Shown here one piece after another: positions 52,263 through 61,619 of a stretch of DNA of 64,000 nucleotides. The stretch spans positions 310,001 to 374,000 of the forward strand of contig CBDDDW010000028.1 in NCBI GenBank assembly GCA_965226805.1. Direction: 5' to 3'. This DNA is from CBDDDW01 sp965226805 (lineage in GTDB: Bacteria; Chloroflexota; Dehalococcoidia; Lucifugimonadales; JAGWBF01). Below the pieces are notes generated by a model, which saw nothing but the letters and a program-made list of their open reading frames with translations, searched no databases and was not told where the DNA came from. Position 1 is the stretch's first letter. Each line of letters opens with the position of its first letter. Position numbers and translations under genes: made by a program.

Positions 52263-52688
52263 GTGGGCGGGACGTACCAAGTCAGAATCGAGATCGCGTT
52301 TGCCAGCGGTCACCGCTTGCTGGAGCATGGCGGCAGGTGTGTACATCCCCACGGGCATACCTATACCGCGGAAATATGGATGGCCTCAGAAGCTCTGAAC
52401 CATCTGGGTTTCGTCGTTGACTTCACGGAGATCAAACAAAAGGTCCACGCATGGATCGACGAACACTGGGACCATGCGTTTCTTGTGAATGGGAAAGATG
52501 GGGAGCTCCTTGGGGCTCTGAACTCGGTGAAAGGAAGCCGAATCTTCGTCTTTCCAGACGAAAACCCGTCGGCTGAGGTGATGGCCAGGGAGCTTTACGG
52601 GAAGGCCCAGGAGCTGTGCGGGATCAGGCCTCATAAGGTCAGAGTATGGGAGTCTCCAACTCAGTACGCCGAATTCTGCCCCGTCTAG
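52263..52688 (+). CDS. queD: 6-carboxy-5,6,7,8-tetrahydropterin synthase
   Basis: 141 residues of the PTPS/QueD family. Zinc His ligands in ASGHRLLEHGGRCVHPHGHTYT, DFTEIKQKVHAWIDEHWDHAF (catalytic Asp/His) and the C-terminal VRVWESPTQYAEF with the pterin-binding Glu. Converts dihydroneopterin triphosphate to CPH4. GTG 52263, three bases after queF. Confidence 0.93.
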   Translation: MGGTYQVRIEIAFASGHRLLEHGGRCVHPHGHTYTAEIWMASEALNHLGFVVDFTEIKQKVHAWIDEHWDHAFLVNGKDGELLGALNSVKGSRIFVFPDENPSAEVMARELYGKAQELCGIRPHKVRVWESPTQYAEFCPV

Positions 52689-52760
52689 AGTGAGACGCAG
52701 TTCGAGCCGATCAGCCGGCCGGCGAGGCAGCTTGCCCTTGGATATTCGTATAGGTGCTAG

Positions 52761-53534
52761 ATGCAGACCATCGGTGTAACCCTCCTTTCAGGGGGCCTTG
52801 ACTCCACGACGGTTACCACCTATGCCAAGGACCGCGTTCAGAGTCTCACAGCGCTTACCTTCCACTACGGACAGACACACAACAAAGAGGTGGAGTGCGC
52901 CAGGGAGATAGCGGGAAGGTTGGGCATAGTCCACCAGCTCGTGGATATATCCGGATTCGGGAAAGTGGCCTGGTATTCCTCGCTGACCAATCCCGAGAGG
53001 TTCCCGCTGCCCAAGGATCGGGACCTCCAACGCTCCGCCCCTTCTGAAGGCGATCAACCCGCCATCAGTATCCCTATTACGTATGTCCCGCTGCGGAACA
53101 CTTTCTTCTTGACGCTCGCCGGAGCGTTATTGGAGAGTCTGGCTCTTCATTCCATTGAACAGGGTGACGTGGACCCTGAGCAGCTGGAGGCCTATATCTT
53201 TATTGCTCCAAACGCTATCGACTACAGCGGCTACCCTGACTGCAGGCCGGAGTACTACCAAAAGGTGGCTGACGCCCTGATGTACGGCAGCAAGCTGTGG
53301 ACCCAGTACCGGGTACCCTTCAGGATCGAGACTCCCATCATTCACCTGTCCAAGGCGGAGATAGTCAAGATGGGGATGAGGCTCGGGGCGCCTCTCGAAA
53401 ATACCTGGAGCTGTTACCAGGCGGGCGACATCCCCTGCGGTCGCTGCGATAGCTGCGTCCTTCGAGCGAAGGGTTTTGCCGAGGCGGGACGCCCGGACCC
53501 GCTGCTTACACGTCTGGAAGGGACGACTCGGTGA
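52761..53534 (+). CDS. queC: 7-cyano-7-deazaguanine synthase
   Basis: 257 residues. ATP-PPi loop LLSGGLDSTTVTTYAKDRV and LTFHYGQTHNKEVECAREIA, then ISIPITYVPLRNTFFLTLAG, and the zinc site CYQAGDIPCGRCDSCVLRAK with four Cys. Converts CDG to preQ0 using ATP and ammonia. ATG 52761. Overlaps queE by 4 bp (GTGA). Confidence 0.95.
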   Translation: MQTIGVTLLSGGLDSTTVTTYAKDRVQSLTALTFHYGQTHNKEVECAREIAGRLGIVHQLVDISGFGKVAWYSSLTNPERFPLPKDRDLQRSAPSEGDQPAISIPITYVPLRNTFFLTLAGALLESLALHSIEQGDVDPEQLEAYIFIAPNAIDYSGYPDCRPEYYQKVADALMYGSKLWTQYRVPFRIETPIIHLSKAEIVKMGMRLGAPLENTWSCYQAGDIPCGRCDSCVLRAKGFAEAGRPDPLLTRLEGTTR

Positions 53535-54268
53535 ACGAGCCTTCGAAAGGGCTCAAGCCGACGCTGAAGGTCAGCCGTCGGCCCAACGGGGAGCCAGAGA
53601 TATTTCATTCCCTACAGGGAGAGGGCGCCTCGATAGGGACTCCTTCGGTCTTCCTCAGGCTGGCCCTTTGTAATCTCGCGTGCACCTGGTGCGATACCAA
53701 GTATACCTGGGACTGGCAGCACTACGATTATAAGGACGAGGTGGTGGAGCTTGCGGTTGGGCAGGTGGAGCAGACTATCCTAACGCACGGGTGCCGGCAT
53801 CTGGTTATCACGGGAGGGGAACCACTACTTCAGCAGCGGGCCCTGGCCCCTCTGGTCTGGTCTCTGAAGCAGCGGGGATTCTCCTTCGAAGTGGAGACAA
53901 ACGGCGCCATCGCTCCGGACTCCGATCTGGAGGGTGACATAGACCAGTGGAACGTTTCGCCGAAACTTTCCAACTCAGGGAACGCCTCAGAGCGCCGCGA
54001 AATTCCTGACGTGTTCGATCATTACGCGGGCCTCGATAACGCCTACTACAAATTCGTAATCGTACAGCCATCGGACCTGGACGAAGTCCGGACTGTGGTT
54101 GATAAATACCGAATTCCCAGGGACAGAGTCCTGCTGATGCCCGAGGGAAGGAGCCCAGAGGCTGTCCAGGAGAGAGGTCGCTGGCTGAGCCGGATCTGCA
54201 TCGAGGAGGGATTCAGGTTCACCCCTCGCCTGCATATCCTCCTATGGGGTGACAAGAGAGGTACGTAG
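53531..54268 (+). CDS. queE: 7-carboxy-7-deazaguanine synthase (radical SAM)
   Basis: 245 residues. Substrate/SAM region EIFHSLQGEGASIGTPSVFL, radical-SAM cluster motif LCNLACTWCDTKYTWD (CxxxCxxC), ITGGEPLLQQ and FEVETNGAIAP. Catalyses ring contraction of CPH4 to CDG. GTG 53531. With queF, queD and queC this gives the pathway from dihydroneopterin triphosphate to preQ1; tgt and queA are not in the window. Confidence 0.95.
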   Translation: MNEPSKGLKPTLKVSRRPNGEPEIFHSLQGEGASIGTPSVFLRLALCNLACTWCDTKYTWDWQHYDYKDEVVELAVGQVEQTILTHGCRHLVITGGEPLLQQRALAPLVWSLKQRGFSFEVETNGAIAPDSDLEGDIDQWNVSPKLSNSGNASERREIPDVFDHYAGLDNAYYKFVIVQPSDLDEVRTVVDKYRIPRDRVLLMPEGRSPEAVQERGRWLSRICIEEGFRFTPRLHILLWGDKRGT

Positions 54269-54295
54269 CAAGCGGAGTGGAACCGGCGGATCAGG

Positions 54296-54616
54296 TCAGC
54301 CAGGAGGCCCGATGAGTATGTCGTCGCCCTCCATCCGGACCGGATAGACGGTAAGGGATTCGTCGGCAGGGGGGCTCAGAATCTCGCCCGTCTTGACGTT
54401 GAAGACACTCCCATGGACGGGACATTCAACTTCTACTCCGCTCAGTTGCCCCATCGACAGGGATGCGAAGGCGTGAGTGCAGGTGTCGTCCACCGCGACG
54501 TATTCTCCTCCAACATTGGCCAGAAGAACCTCTGCGCCCCTGACGCTCACTGCTTTGCACTGTCCCGGCGACAGATCGCTGGCTTTGGCCACCTTGACGA
54601 AATCTTCGGGCATCAT
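54296..54616 (-). CDS. Rieske [2Fe-2S] ferredoxin-like protein
   Basis: A 106-residue stand-alone Rieske protein (NirD/BphF type). Cluster ligands: CTHAFASLSMG (Cys-x-His) and CPVHGSVFNVKTGE (Cys-x-x-His). ATG 54616 after AGGAGAGG. Usually an electron carrier for oxygenases or a subunit of nitrite reductase; no partner enzyme lies next to it. Confidence 0.92.
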   Translation of the reverse strand: MMPEDFVKVAKASDLSPGQCKAVSVRGAEVLLANVGGEYVAVDDTCTHAFASLSMGQLSGVEVECPVHGSVFNVKTGEILSPPADESLTVYPVRMEGDDILIGPPG

Positions 54617-54837
54617 CCTCTCCTTCTCGGGGGGTTTCGCTTCTCAGGTTGTTTGATCCCGCTTGCCCGCCGTATCCAAAGTTCCCGGCTTTTCGTAAAC
54701 CTTGTCCGATGAACGGGCTAGACAGCGAGCAGCGCGTCATATTATAGAGCATAAGGTGCTTCCGGAACAGGGTACCGAGGGCGCCAGTCGTCCCGTGCCT
54801 CTGACGGAAGGGTGAAATTATTGACGGGCTGCCAGTG

Positions 54838-54867
54838 TTGACTCCAACTTGGCCTGCTCAATATACT
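54838..54867 (+). promoter_or_regulatory. Putative sigma-70 promoter for the LuxR-type regulator
   Basis: TTGACT (54838-54843), 18-bp spacer, TATACT (54862-54867), 37 bp before the chosen ATG. Confidence 0.6.
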
Positions 54868-54903
54868 CTTGGCACGCGGCAGAGTGCTCGGGGTGGGAGG
54901 TGG

Positions 54904-55587
54904 ATGGTGAAGCCAAACGGAATCGGCCTCCTGGTGATCGGACTGAGCAATGAGGTGCATTGCTCTTTTATGTCGGCTGCCCAAGAGCTGGAAGATCTTC
55001 GATGGATCGTGAGGGTCCTGTCCTTTGAAGGGGCGACGGAGGTCTCCCGATTGAGAGCACCAGACGTGATGCTCGTGGATATCCCCGAGCAGGAGACGGT
55101 ACAGCGACAGTTCTCGAGCTTTTTAGCCAACGTCTCTCCCCGGCCCGGGGTAGTGGCCCTCACTTCCGGAGATATGGGCGCTGAGTCGTTGCGCAGGGCC
55201 ATCTTGATGGGGGCAGCCGCGTTGATAGGAGAAGACATGCCCCCGGAGTTCATCATCAGCACCATTGGCAGGGTCTTCAATGGTGAGCAGCCAATAGAGC
55301 ACGCTGTGAATACTGACAGCGAGCTTGGGGAGCAGCTACTCAAGTCCTTCAGAGAAGCTGCTCCCTCGTCGTATGTTGCGACTCCTTCTCCATTGACCGA
55401 CCGCGCCTTGGAGGTCCTTTTTTATGTAGCACGGGGGTCTTCTAACAAGGAATTAGCCAGCCAGCTGGGTGTCAAGGAGCAGACCGTGAAGAACGCCATC
55501 TCGGCTATTCTTCGGAAGCTGGATGCCAGTGACAGGACCCATGCCGTGACGATTGCGTTGCGCAATCGCTGGATAACGCTCGACTAA
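54904..55587 (+). CDS. LuxR-family transcriptional regulator with receiver-like domain
   Basis: About 227 residues from ATG 54904 (MVKPNGIGLLVIG). Residues 8-130 look like a degenerate response-regulator receiver (VMLVDIPE at the phosphorylation site, with Asp; VVALTSGD; AILMGAAALIGED), but the N-terminal acidic pair is missing. C-terminal GerE/LuxR HTH: TDRALEVLFYVARGSSNKEL, ASQLGVKEQTVKNAISAILR, KLDASDRTHAV. Convergent with, and overlapping by four bases, the receiver-GAF gene. Confidence 0.85.
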   Translation: MVKPNGIGLLVIGLSNEVHCSFMSAAQELEDLRWIVRVLSFEGATEVSRLRAPDVMLVDIPEQETVQRQFSSFLANVSPRPGVVALTSGDMGAESLRRAILMGAAALIGEDMPPEFIISTIGRVFNGEQPIEHAVNTDSELGEQLLKSFREAAPSSYVATPSPLTDRALEVLFYVARGSSNKELASQLGVKEQTVKNAISAILRKLDASDRTHAVTIALRNRWITLD

Positions 55588-56501
55588 CCGGAAGTGATTT
55601 TAGACGAAACGCTCCGTAATCTCTCCACTACGCCGGAGGCGATGGGGCAGCTAATCCATAGAAGCTCCACATCACTTTCGGAGAAGCCGCGTGTGCCATC
55701 CCTCCGTCCCACGAGGACCAGCCCTGTGACGACCCCCAGTAGATGTAGAGGGACACAAAGCTTGTAAGTGGGTTCGTTGCCTATGGGCCTGAGATCGGGC
55801 CAGGAGAACGCACCGCCTTCCATAGAGATAATGGACTGCCCCTCGCCTCTGAGAAGTCCCTCCATGTGCTCAACCTGGCTCCTCCCTGGGGCCTGGGGCG
55901 CGCCGTCAAATCCCTCGGCGCACAACAACTCCAGGCGCCCGTTGTTCAATATGAAAAGGGCAGCCTGATCCGCACCCGTGGCCTCGAGTACCTTACGCAT
56001 GAAGGCCTGGCCGAATCCCGCTAGGTCCTCATTGCTCAGCAACCCCAGGCTTAGCTCTATGATCGGTTTGAACGCGTCCTGGCGGTGCCTCTCTCTGGCC
56101 AACGATTGCCTCGCCAGAGCGTCCCGCACGGACTGAAGCAACTGGTCTGGATAGAATGGCTTTATGATGAAGCCCTGGGCGCCCGCGTCCATACACTCGA
56201 TGACGCGGTTCATGCTGCCGTAGCCTGTCAAGACGAGCGCGGCGGCCTGGGAGTGGGATTTCCGAGCTTCCCTCAACAGCTGGCGGCCGTCCATCTTGGG
56301 CATGTTAAGGTCCACCAGCAGCAGGTCGTAGTCCCTCTGGCTTAGTCTAACCAGAGCCTCTTCGCCCGACGCCACATTATCCACGTGGTAGTTCGCTTCG
56401 GTGAGCCAGCGGGTTATAGCCGTCCGGACAACTCGCTCGTTTTCGACCAGAAGAAGGCTTTCCTGTGCCATCTCATCCACCGCGTCGCCGCTGGGCGGCA
56501 A
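55584..56501 (-). CDS. Response regulator with receiver and GAF domains
   Basis: 305 residues. Receiver domain (about 14-135): LLLVENERVVRTAITRWL, phospho-acceptor Asp in YDLLLVDLNMPKMDGRQLL, Thr in ALVLTGYG and Lys in GFIIKPFYPDQL. A GAF-like sensor follows (about 165-295: VLEATGADQAALFILNNGRL, YKLCVPLHLLGVVTGLVLVG). No DNA-binding or enzymatic output, so it probably acts through protein contacts. No histidine kinase is adjacent. Confidence 0.88.
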   Translation of the reverse strand: MPPSGDAVDEMAQESLLLVENERVVRTAITRWLTEANYHVDNVASGEEALVRLSQRDYDLLLVDLNMPKMDGRQLLREARKSHSQAAALVLTGYGSMNRVIECMDAGAQGFIIKPFYPDQLLQSVRDALARQSLARERHRQDAFKPIIELSLGLLSNEDLAGFGQAFMRKVLEATGADQAALFILNNGRLELLCAEGFDGAPQAPGRSQVEHMEGLLRGEGQSIISMEGGAFSWPDLRPIGNEPTYKLCVPLHLLGVVTGLVLVGRRDGTRGFSESDVELLWISCPIASGVVERLRSVSSKITSG

Positions 56502-56558
56502 AGGGGATCGACGTTGCCGTTACACTTAACATAAGACGCTAAGGGAATACCACGAGAT

Positions 56559-57644
56559 TCAGAGGATCGGTGTGCTGGCGAGCCCCCTCATCTCCCTGGA
56601 GACCATCGCTACCTTGTCAACGGTATACTCGATGTCCTCGGAAGTGATGTGGCGGTGAGTGACTAGCCGGAACCTATGGCCTCCCGGATAGGACGCCCGG
56701 ACTCCCTCCAGGGACAGTTTTCCGGTGAATTCCTGGACAGAGCCCAGTTCATGGTCAACGTCCACAAATACGATGTTCGTCTGGAACCGCTCGGGGTCCA
56801 CGGAGATGCCGGGAATGTCGCCCAGTCCCCGGGCCAGTTGGCGGGTGTGAGCGTGATCGTCTGCCAGCCTGTCTATCATGGACTCGAGAGCTAGGATTCC
56901 TGCTGCTGCCAGGACCCCAACCTGCCTCATTCCGCCCCCCAACATCTTCCGCCACTTCCTGGCGCGGTCGACGAACTCCCTCGAGCCGCAGAGCAATGAG
57001 CCGGCTGGAGCGCTGAGCCCTTTGGATACGCAGAAGGACACGTCGTCAGCCGGCTTAGCGAGTTCAGCTGCGGGCATCTCCAGGCACACGGCCGCGTTGA
57101 AAATGCGGGCTCCATCCAGATGAACGGCCGCTCCATTGGCGTGAGCTACATCCGCGATGGCTTGCGTTTCCTCTAGTGTGATGACGCCGCCGTTGCAACG
57201 ATTATGGGTGTTCTCGATGCAGATCAGGGATGTCGGAGGAAAATGAAGGCCCCCCCGGGGCCTGATGGCCGCGGCTACTTCGGCTGGGTCCAGTCTTCCC
57301 TGGTCGTCGTTGGGTACTAGACGCACCTGAACCCCTGCCAGGGTCGCGACGCCCCCGACTTCGTTCCAGAACATATGAGCCTCGCTCCCCATGATGACCT
57401 CATCACCGCGACTGCAATGAGTGAGGGCCGCCACCAGATTTCCCATCGTTCCGCTGGCGGTGAATAGGGATGCTTCCTTCCCCAGAAGGGTGGCAGCCAT
57501 CTCCTCGAGGCGGTTGGCGGTAGGGTCCTCGCCACTCACGTCGTCGCCCACCTCCGCCTCCGCCATAGCCTTCCGCATGGCCTCGGTGGGCTGGGTGACC
57601 GTGTCGCTGCGCAGGTCGACGACCCTGCGCGCTTGATCACTCAT
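56559..57644 (-). CDS. ltaE: Low-specificity L-threonine aldolase
   Basis: About 361 residues from ATG 57644 (GAGAGGG upstream); the longer frame adds an unlikely Arg-rich leader. PLP enzyme: VVDLRSDTVTQPTEAMRKAM, GDDVSGEDPTANRLEEMAA, LICIENTHNRCNGGVIT, VHLDGARIFNAAV and PLP-Lys in DVSFCVSKGLSAPAGSLLCG. Cleaves threonine or allo-threonine to glycine and acetaldehyde. Confidence 0.93.
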   Translation of the reverse strand: MSDQARRVVDLRSDTVTQPTEAMRKAMAEAEVGDDVSGEDPTANRLEEMAATLLGKEASLFTASGTMGNLVAALTHCSRGDEVIMGSEAHMFWNEVGGVATLAGVQVRLVPNDDQGRLDPAEVAAAIRPRGGLHFPPTSLICIENTHNRCNGGVITLEETQAIADVAHANGAAVHLDGARIFNAAVCLEMPAAELAKPADDVSFCVSKGLSAPAGSLLCGSREFVDRARKWRKMLGGGMRQVGVLAAAGILALESMIDRLADDHAHTRQLARGLGDIPGISVDPERFQTNIVFVDVDHELGSVQEFTGKLSLEGVRASYPGGHRFRLVTHRHITSEDIEYTVDKVAMVSREMRGLASTPIL

Positions 57645-57762
57645 GGCATAACCCTCTCTGTCGTGCCGGTGGCCGCGTGCTGCGCCCCGAGCTTCCAGAA
57701 ATATTCTAACAGGAGTCCTTGCCAAACACTACCACGGCTCCTAATATGGAAGGAGATTGGGT

Positions 57763-58407
57763 ATGCGCCAGAGCTCTATCGCGTTCAAAAGCAGGGGAGT
57801 GACGTTGGAGGGAGTCGTTGCCTCCGCTCCTGGGATCTCAGGCGCGTCTCCAGGCGTAGTGGTCTGCCATCCTCATCCTCTCTTCGGAGGGGACATGGAC
57901 AACGGTGTCGTAACGGCCCTATGCAGAGCTCTCGCGGAGGAATCCATCGTCACCCTTCGATTTAACTACCGGGGAGTGGGCAAAAGTGAGGGACAGTTCA
58001 CTAAGGGTGAGGAAGAGAGGGAGGATACGCACGCCGCCCTTGAGCTCATTCGCAACTGGGCTGGGGTCAAAAGGGGAAGAGTGGGGCTGGCGGGCTACTC
58101 CTTCGGGGCGTCGGTGATCCTCTCCGATCTCTCCAGATACAAAGGTGTCAGATCGATGGTGCTTATCTCGCCCCCGCTGGCGTCCCTGGAAAACAAGGCG
58201 GTTGTGAGGGACAAGAGGCCCAAGCGGTTCATCGTGGGAGACCGGGACCGGCTGGTGCCATATCCGTCCCTGGAAGAAAAAGTCGGGGCTCTGGCAACCA
58301 CGGCGGAGTTGCGGATTGTGGAAGGGGCGGACCACTCGTGGCGCGGTCATGAGGCAGAGGCCGCGCGGTCCGCGGTGGAATTCTTTATAGGTACCCTACT
58401 CGGATAG
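57763..58407 (+). CDS. Alpha/beta hydrolase
   Basis: About 214 residues. GVVVCHPHPLFGGDMDNGVV at the oxyanion region (HPHP motif), nucleophile elbow GLAGYSFGASVIL (G-Y-S-F-G), acid in FIVGDRDRLVPYP and catalytic His in VEGADHSWRGHE. Resembles the YfhR/DLH-like family of short-chain hydrolases. ATG 57763 with AAGGAG; GTG/TTG upstream less likely. Starts a run of same-strand genes with lspA 6 bp downstream. Confidence 0.88.
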   Translation: MRQSSIAFKSRGVTLEGVVASAPGISGASPGVVVCHPHPLFGGDMDNGVVTALCRALAEESIVTLRFNYRGVGKSEGQFTKGEEEREDTHAALELIRNWAGVKRGRVGLAGYSFGASVILSDLSRYKGVRSMVLISPPLASLENKAVVRDKRPKRFIVGDRDRLVPYPSLEEKVGALATTAELRIVEGADHSWRGHEAEAARSAVEFFIGTLLG

Positions 58408-58413
58408 CGGCAC

Positions 58414-59154
58414 ATGGTCGACCTTCAAAAGGAAACACACGTAGCACAAAGCGCCTGGACTTCCTGGTATCGGGATCCAATCCTTTTGCTGGCTCTAAGC
58501 GTCGTCTTCAGTTTGGATCAGATCACCAAGGCCGTCGTGCGGCACAGCCTGGTGCTAGGCGATTCCGTTCCGAGGGATGGTTTCTTCCGAATCGTCCATA
58601 CTTTCAACACGGGCAGTGCCTTTGGCCTTTTCCCAGACCAGACCCTCTTTTTGATCCTTGCCTCCTTCGTTGGGATAGGTATCCTATTGCTGGTGTATCG
58701 CAACCATCCCTTTGCTTCCTTTCCAATCAAGCTCAGTCTGGGAATGCAGGTCGGTGGGGCATTGGGAAACCTGGTGGATAGAATCCGCACGGGAGAAGTA
58801 ACCGATTTCATTGACGTGGGCTTCTGGCCAGTCTTCAACGTAGCCGATTCCGCCATAGTCGTGGGGATCGTCATCCTATCGGTCATGCTCCTCTTCATGG
58901 GAAAGGAGAGCAAGGAGCCAGTCCTCCAAGGGGCTGCTTCCGCTGGCCGTAGTGGAGATGGCGCTGTCTTCCAGCGGTTAGGTGACTTCGGGGCGACGGC
59001 GGGTCAGGCGTCCGTTGATGGAAGGGATGTACTGGAGCCCTTCGTGGACCTGCCTTGCGTGGTGTGCGATTCGGTCATGAAGCAGATCCCAGGAGGGTGG
59101 GGCTGTCGTGTCTGCGGGGTCAAGAAATTGGTGGAAGACGGAGAGTCGTGGTAA
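58414..59154 (+). CDS. lspA: Lipoprotein signal peptidase with C-terminal zinc-ribbon tail
   Basis: 246 residues, whereas LspA is usually 150-180. Four membrane helices; catalytic Asp pair in GNLVDRIRTGEVTDFIDVGF and FNVADSAIVVGIVI, with FNTGSAFGLF. After residue ~170 comes an unusual extension: a Ser/Gly/Ala-rich linker and then CVVCDSVMKQIPGGWGCRVC, a zinc-ribbon-like CxxC...CxxC. Processes prolipoproteins, several of which are encoded in this window. ATG 58414. The rluD start overlaps its last codons. Confidence 0.9.
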   Translation: MVDLQKETHVAQSAWTSWYRDPILLLALSVVFSLDQITKAVVRHSLVLGDSVPRDGFFRIVHTFNTGSAFGLFPDQTLFLILASFVGIGILLLVYRNHPFASFPIKLSLGMQVGGALGNLVDRIRTGEVTDFIDVGFWPVFNVADSAIVVGIVILSVMLLFMGKESKEPVLQGAASAGRSGDGAVFQRLGDFGATAGQASVDGRDVLEPFVDLPCVVCDSVMKQIPGGWGCRVCGVKKLVEDGESW

Positions 59155-60065
59155 CCAGGAGGGAGTTCCTGGTGGAGCATGGCGAGCAGCGCTTGGACCT
59201 CTATCTTGTGAGAAAGGGGCCGGGCCTGAGCCGCTCGCAGATACGAAGGCTTCTGGACGAGGGGTACATTCAGCTCAATGGGGAGGTACCCAAACCGAGC
59301 CAAAAGATTCAGCCGGGGGACATGATCACGCTTATCGTACCGCCCCCTCGGCCGTTGGAACTGGCGGCCGAAGCCATGCCTCTCAATATTGTTTTCCAAG
59401 ACGATGCTCTGATAGTCGTAGACAAACCCGCAGGCCTGACGGTCCATCCCTCCCCCGGGCATCCCTCTCATACCCTGGTGAACGCCCTGCTTGCCCTGTG
59501 CCCCGACCTGAAGGGCATAGGGGGGACACTGCGTCCGGGGATTGTCCATAGGCTGGACAAGAATACGTCGGGTTTAATGGTGGTGGCGAAAAGCTCTCTG
59601 GCTCATCAGGAGCTCTCCACGCAACTAAAAGAGCGATCTGTCCGCAAGGGCTATCTGGCCCTTGCCTGGGGGTTGGTGAAGCCCTCCCAGGCCACTATCG
59701 AGGCCCCAATTGGGCGGGACCCTCGCAACCGGAAGCGCATGGCAGTCGTACAGGGCGGCCGTCAGGCGTTGACTCGATACAAGGTAGTGCAATACCGAGC
59801 TAATCATTCCCTGGCCGAAGTGTTCCCCGAAACAGGCCGGACACATCAGATCAGGGTGCACCTTGCCTCCATCGGCCACCCCCTGGTAGGCGACGCCCTG
59901 TACGGGGGTCGCTCCAGGGATAGGGGTACCCTCCCTCTGGCTCCGGACCGCCATTTCCTCCATGCCTACCTTCTGGGGTTCCGCCATCCGGTCACAGCCA
60001 GGTACCTGGAGTTCAACTCACCGCTTCCAGAAGACCTGCGCCAGACCATGGAGACATTACAGTAG
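59148..60065 (+). CDS. rluD: 23S rRNA pseudouridine synthase, RluD family
   Basis: 305 residues from GTG 59148 (GGAG four bases before), overlapping lspA by 7 bp; a longer frame from 59055 is a shadow. N-terminal S4 domain (RLDLYLVRKGPGLSRSQIRR, LLDEGYIQLNG), catalytic motif PGIVHRLDKNTSGLMVVAKS with the essential Asp, and GRTHQIRVHLASIGHPLVGD. Probably modifies the 23S helix-69 uridines. Confidence 0.93.
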   Translation: MVTRREFLVEHGEQRLDLYLVRKGPGLSRSQIRRLLDEGYIQLNGEVPKPSQKIQPGDMITLIVPPPRPLELAAEAMPLNIVFQDDALIVVDKPAGLTVHPSPGHPSHTLVNALLALCPDLKGIGGTLRPGIVHRLDKNTSGLMVVAKSSLAHQELSTQLKERSVRKGYLALAWGLVKPSQATIEAPIGRDPRNRKRMAVVQGGRQALTRYKVVQYRANHSLAEVFPETGRTHQIRVHLASIGHPLVGDALYGGRSRDRGTLPLAPDRHFLHAYLLGFRHPVTARYLEFNSPLPEDLRQTMETLQ

Positions 60066-61543
60066 TGTCTGGCCAAGACGCCGAAGTCCGCGTAAGGTAC
60101 GCCCCCAGTCCGACCGGTAGACCCCATGTGGGCAATCTTCGCACCGCTCTGTTCAACTGGCTTTTCGCCCGACGGCACGGAGGCAAATTCGTCGTGCGGG
60201 TAGAGGATACGGACAGAGACCGATACGTTGAAGGTGCGGTGGATACCATCCTGGAATCACTGAGGTGGCTAGGGCTCGACTGGGACGAAGGGCCAGGCGA
60301 GGATGGGCCCTACGGGCCTTACGTTCAGTCTGGCAGGCTGGAGCTTTACCAGCGCAGCGCCCAGCAGCTCATCGATGACGGATATGCCTATCCCTGCTAC
60401 TGCTCCAAGGACCGGCTTGATGAGATGCGGCAGCATCAAAAAAGGCAGAAACTACAGCTGGGATACGACCGGCGGTGCAGGAATCTGTCCAGCCGGGAAC
60501 GTGGGGAGTTCGAGGCCCAGGACATGAAGCCCGCAGTCCGTTTCATGATGCCCCTTTCTGGTCAGTCCTTCGTTACCGACTTGATTCGTGGGGAGGTCGT
60601 TTGGCAGAACGACTCCCTGGACGACTTCGTCATAATGAAGTCCGATGGTTACCCCACCTACCATCTGGCCAACGTAGTGGACGACCACCTTATGGGAATA
60701 ACCCATGTCCTCCGGGCGGAAGAGTGGCTGCCGAGCACTCCGCGTCACCTCAGGATTTACGAGGCCCTCGGTTATGATCCCCCTCTCTTCGCACATCTGC
60801 CAATGATCCTTGGACCGGACCGCACAAAGCTGTCCAAGCGCCATGGTGCCAGCCCGATCCTGGCCTATCGGAAGGAAGGATACCTTGCGGAAGCGGTAGT
60901 TAATTACATGGTCCTTTTAGGATGGTCCCTGGATGACAAGACCGACATCATGTCCAGAGACCTGCTGATCGAACACTTCTCCCTGGACCGTATCGGCAAG
61001 GCGGGTGCCATCTTCGACAAGGACAAGCTGCTGTGGATGAATGGAGTCTACATACGGCAGTTGGCCGAGGACCAGTTGGCCGAGAGAATGCTGCCATTCC
61101 TGAAGCGCAATCTGTCCGGTAGATCGGACGGGGTAGACGGCGCCTACGTCAGGGGCATCGCGTCCCTGCTTCGGGAACGGCTCAAGACGCTAGGGGAATC
61201 GGCAGACATGAGCGACTATTTCTTCACAGAGGAGCTGGTCTATGACCAGGAACTGCTGGTCCAGAAGGGGATGGATAGAGACTCCACTCTCCAGGCGCTG
61301 AACCGCGCCCTGGATGTCCTGGTTGGGTTGGAGCCCTTCGATGCTGCTTCGCTTGAGGAGGTCCTGAGGTCCACAGGAGCGGGGCTTGGGCTCTCGGGAA
61401 GGCAATACTTTGGGGCGCTGCGTGTGGCCACCACCGGAAGGGCGGCGGCGCCGCCCCTCTTCGAGACCATGGAGGTGCTGGGCAAAGAACGATGCCTGGC
61501 CCGAATCCACTCGGCCGCAGATAGGCTGGGTGCCGGGGGCTAG
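60065..61543 (+). CDS. gltX: Glutamyl-tRNA synthetase
   Basis: 492 residues. Class I signatures: RYAPSPTGRPHVGNLRTALF (HIGH-like), FVVRVEDTDRDR, RAEEWLPSTPRHLRIYEALG and KMSKS-like TKLSKRHGASPI. The C-terminal anticodon-binding domain is complete. GTG 60065 overlaps the last base of the rluD stop (TAGTG). May be discriminating or not; with an amidase but no gatB in the window this cannot be judged. Confidence 0.95.
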   Translation: MSGQDAEVRVRYAPSPTGRPHVGNLRTALFNWLFARRHGGKFVVRVEDTDRDRYVEGAVDTILESLRWLGLDWDEGPGEDGPYGPYVQSGRLELYQRSAQQLIDDGYAYPCYCSKDRLDEMRQHQKRQKLQLGYDRRCRNLSSRERGEFEAQDMKPAVRFMMPLSGQSFVTDLIRGEVVWQNDSLDDFVIMKSDGYPTYHLANVVDDHLMGITHVLRAEEWLPSTPRHLRIYEALGYDPPLFAHLPMILGPDRTKLSKRHGASPILAYRKEGYLAEAVVNYMVLLGWSLDDKTDIMSRDLLIEHFSLDRIGKAGAIFDKDKLLWMNGVYIRQLAEDQLAERMLPFLKRNLSGRSDGVDGAYVRGIASLLRERLKTLGESADMSDYFFTEELVYDQELLVQKGMDRDSTLQALNRALDVLVGLEPFDAASLEEVLRSTGAGLGLSGRQYFGALRVATTGRAAAPPLFETMEVLGKERCLARIHSAADRLGAGG

Positions 61544-61619
61544 GCCCGGAAATCCACTTGCGCTCCACATATGCCTGTGTTATATTGCCTACGAAACTTC
61601 GGTCCAAATTCGCCAAAAC

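Noticed and set aside
59055..59147. Longer RluD start at 59055
   Set aside because: It overlaps the lspA tail out of frame; the GTG at 59148 has a ribosome-binding site and gives the normal S4-domain start.
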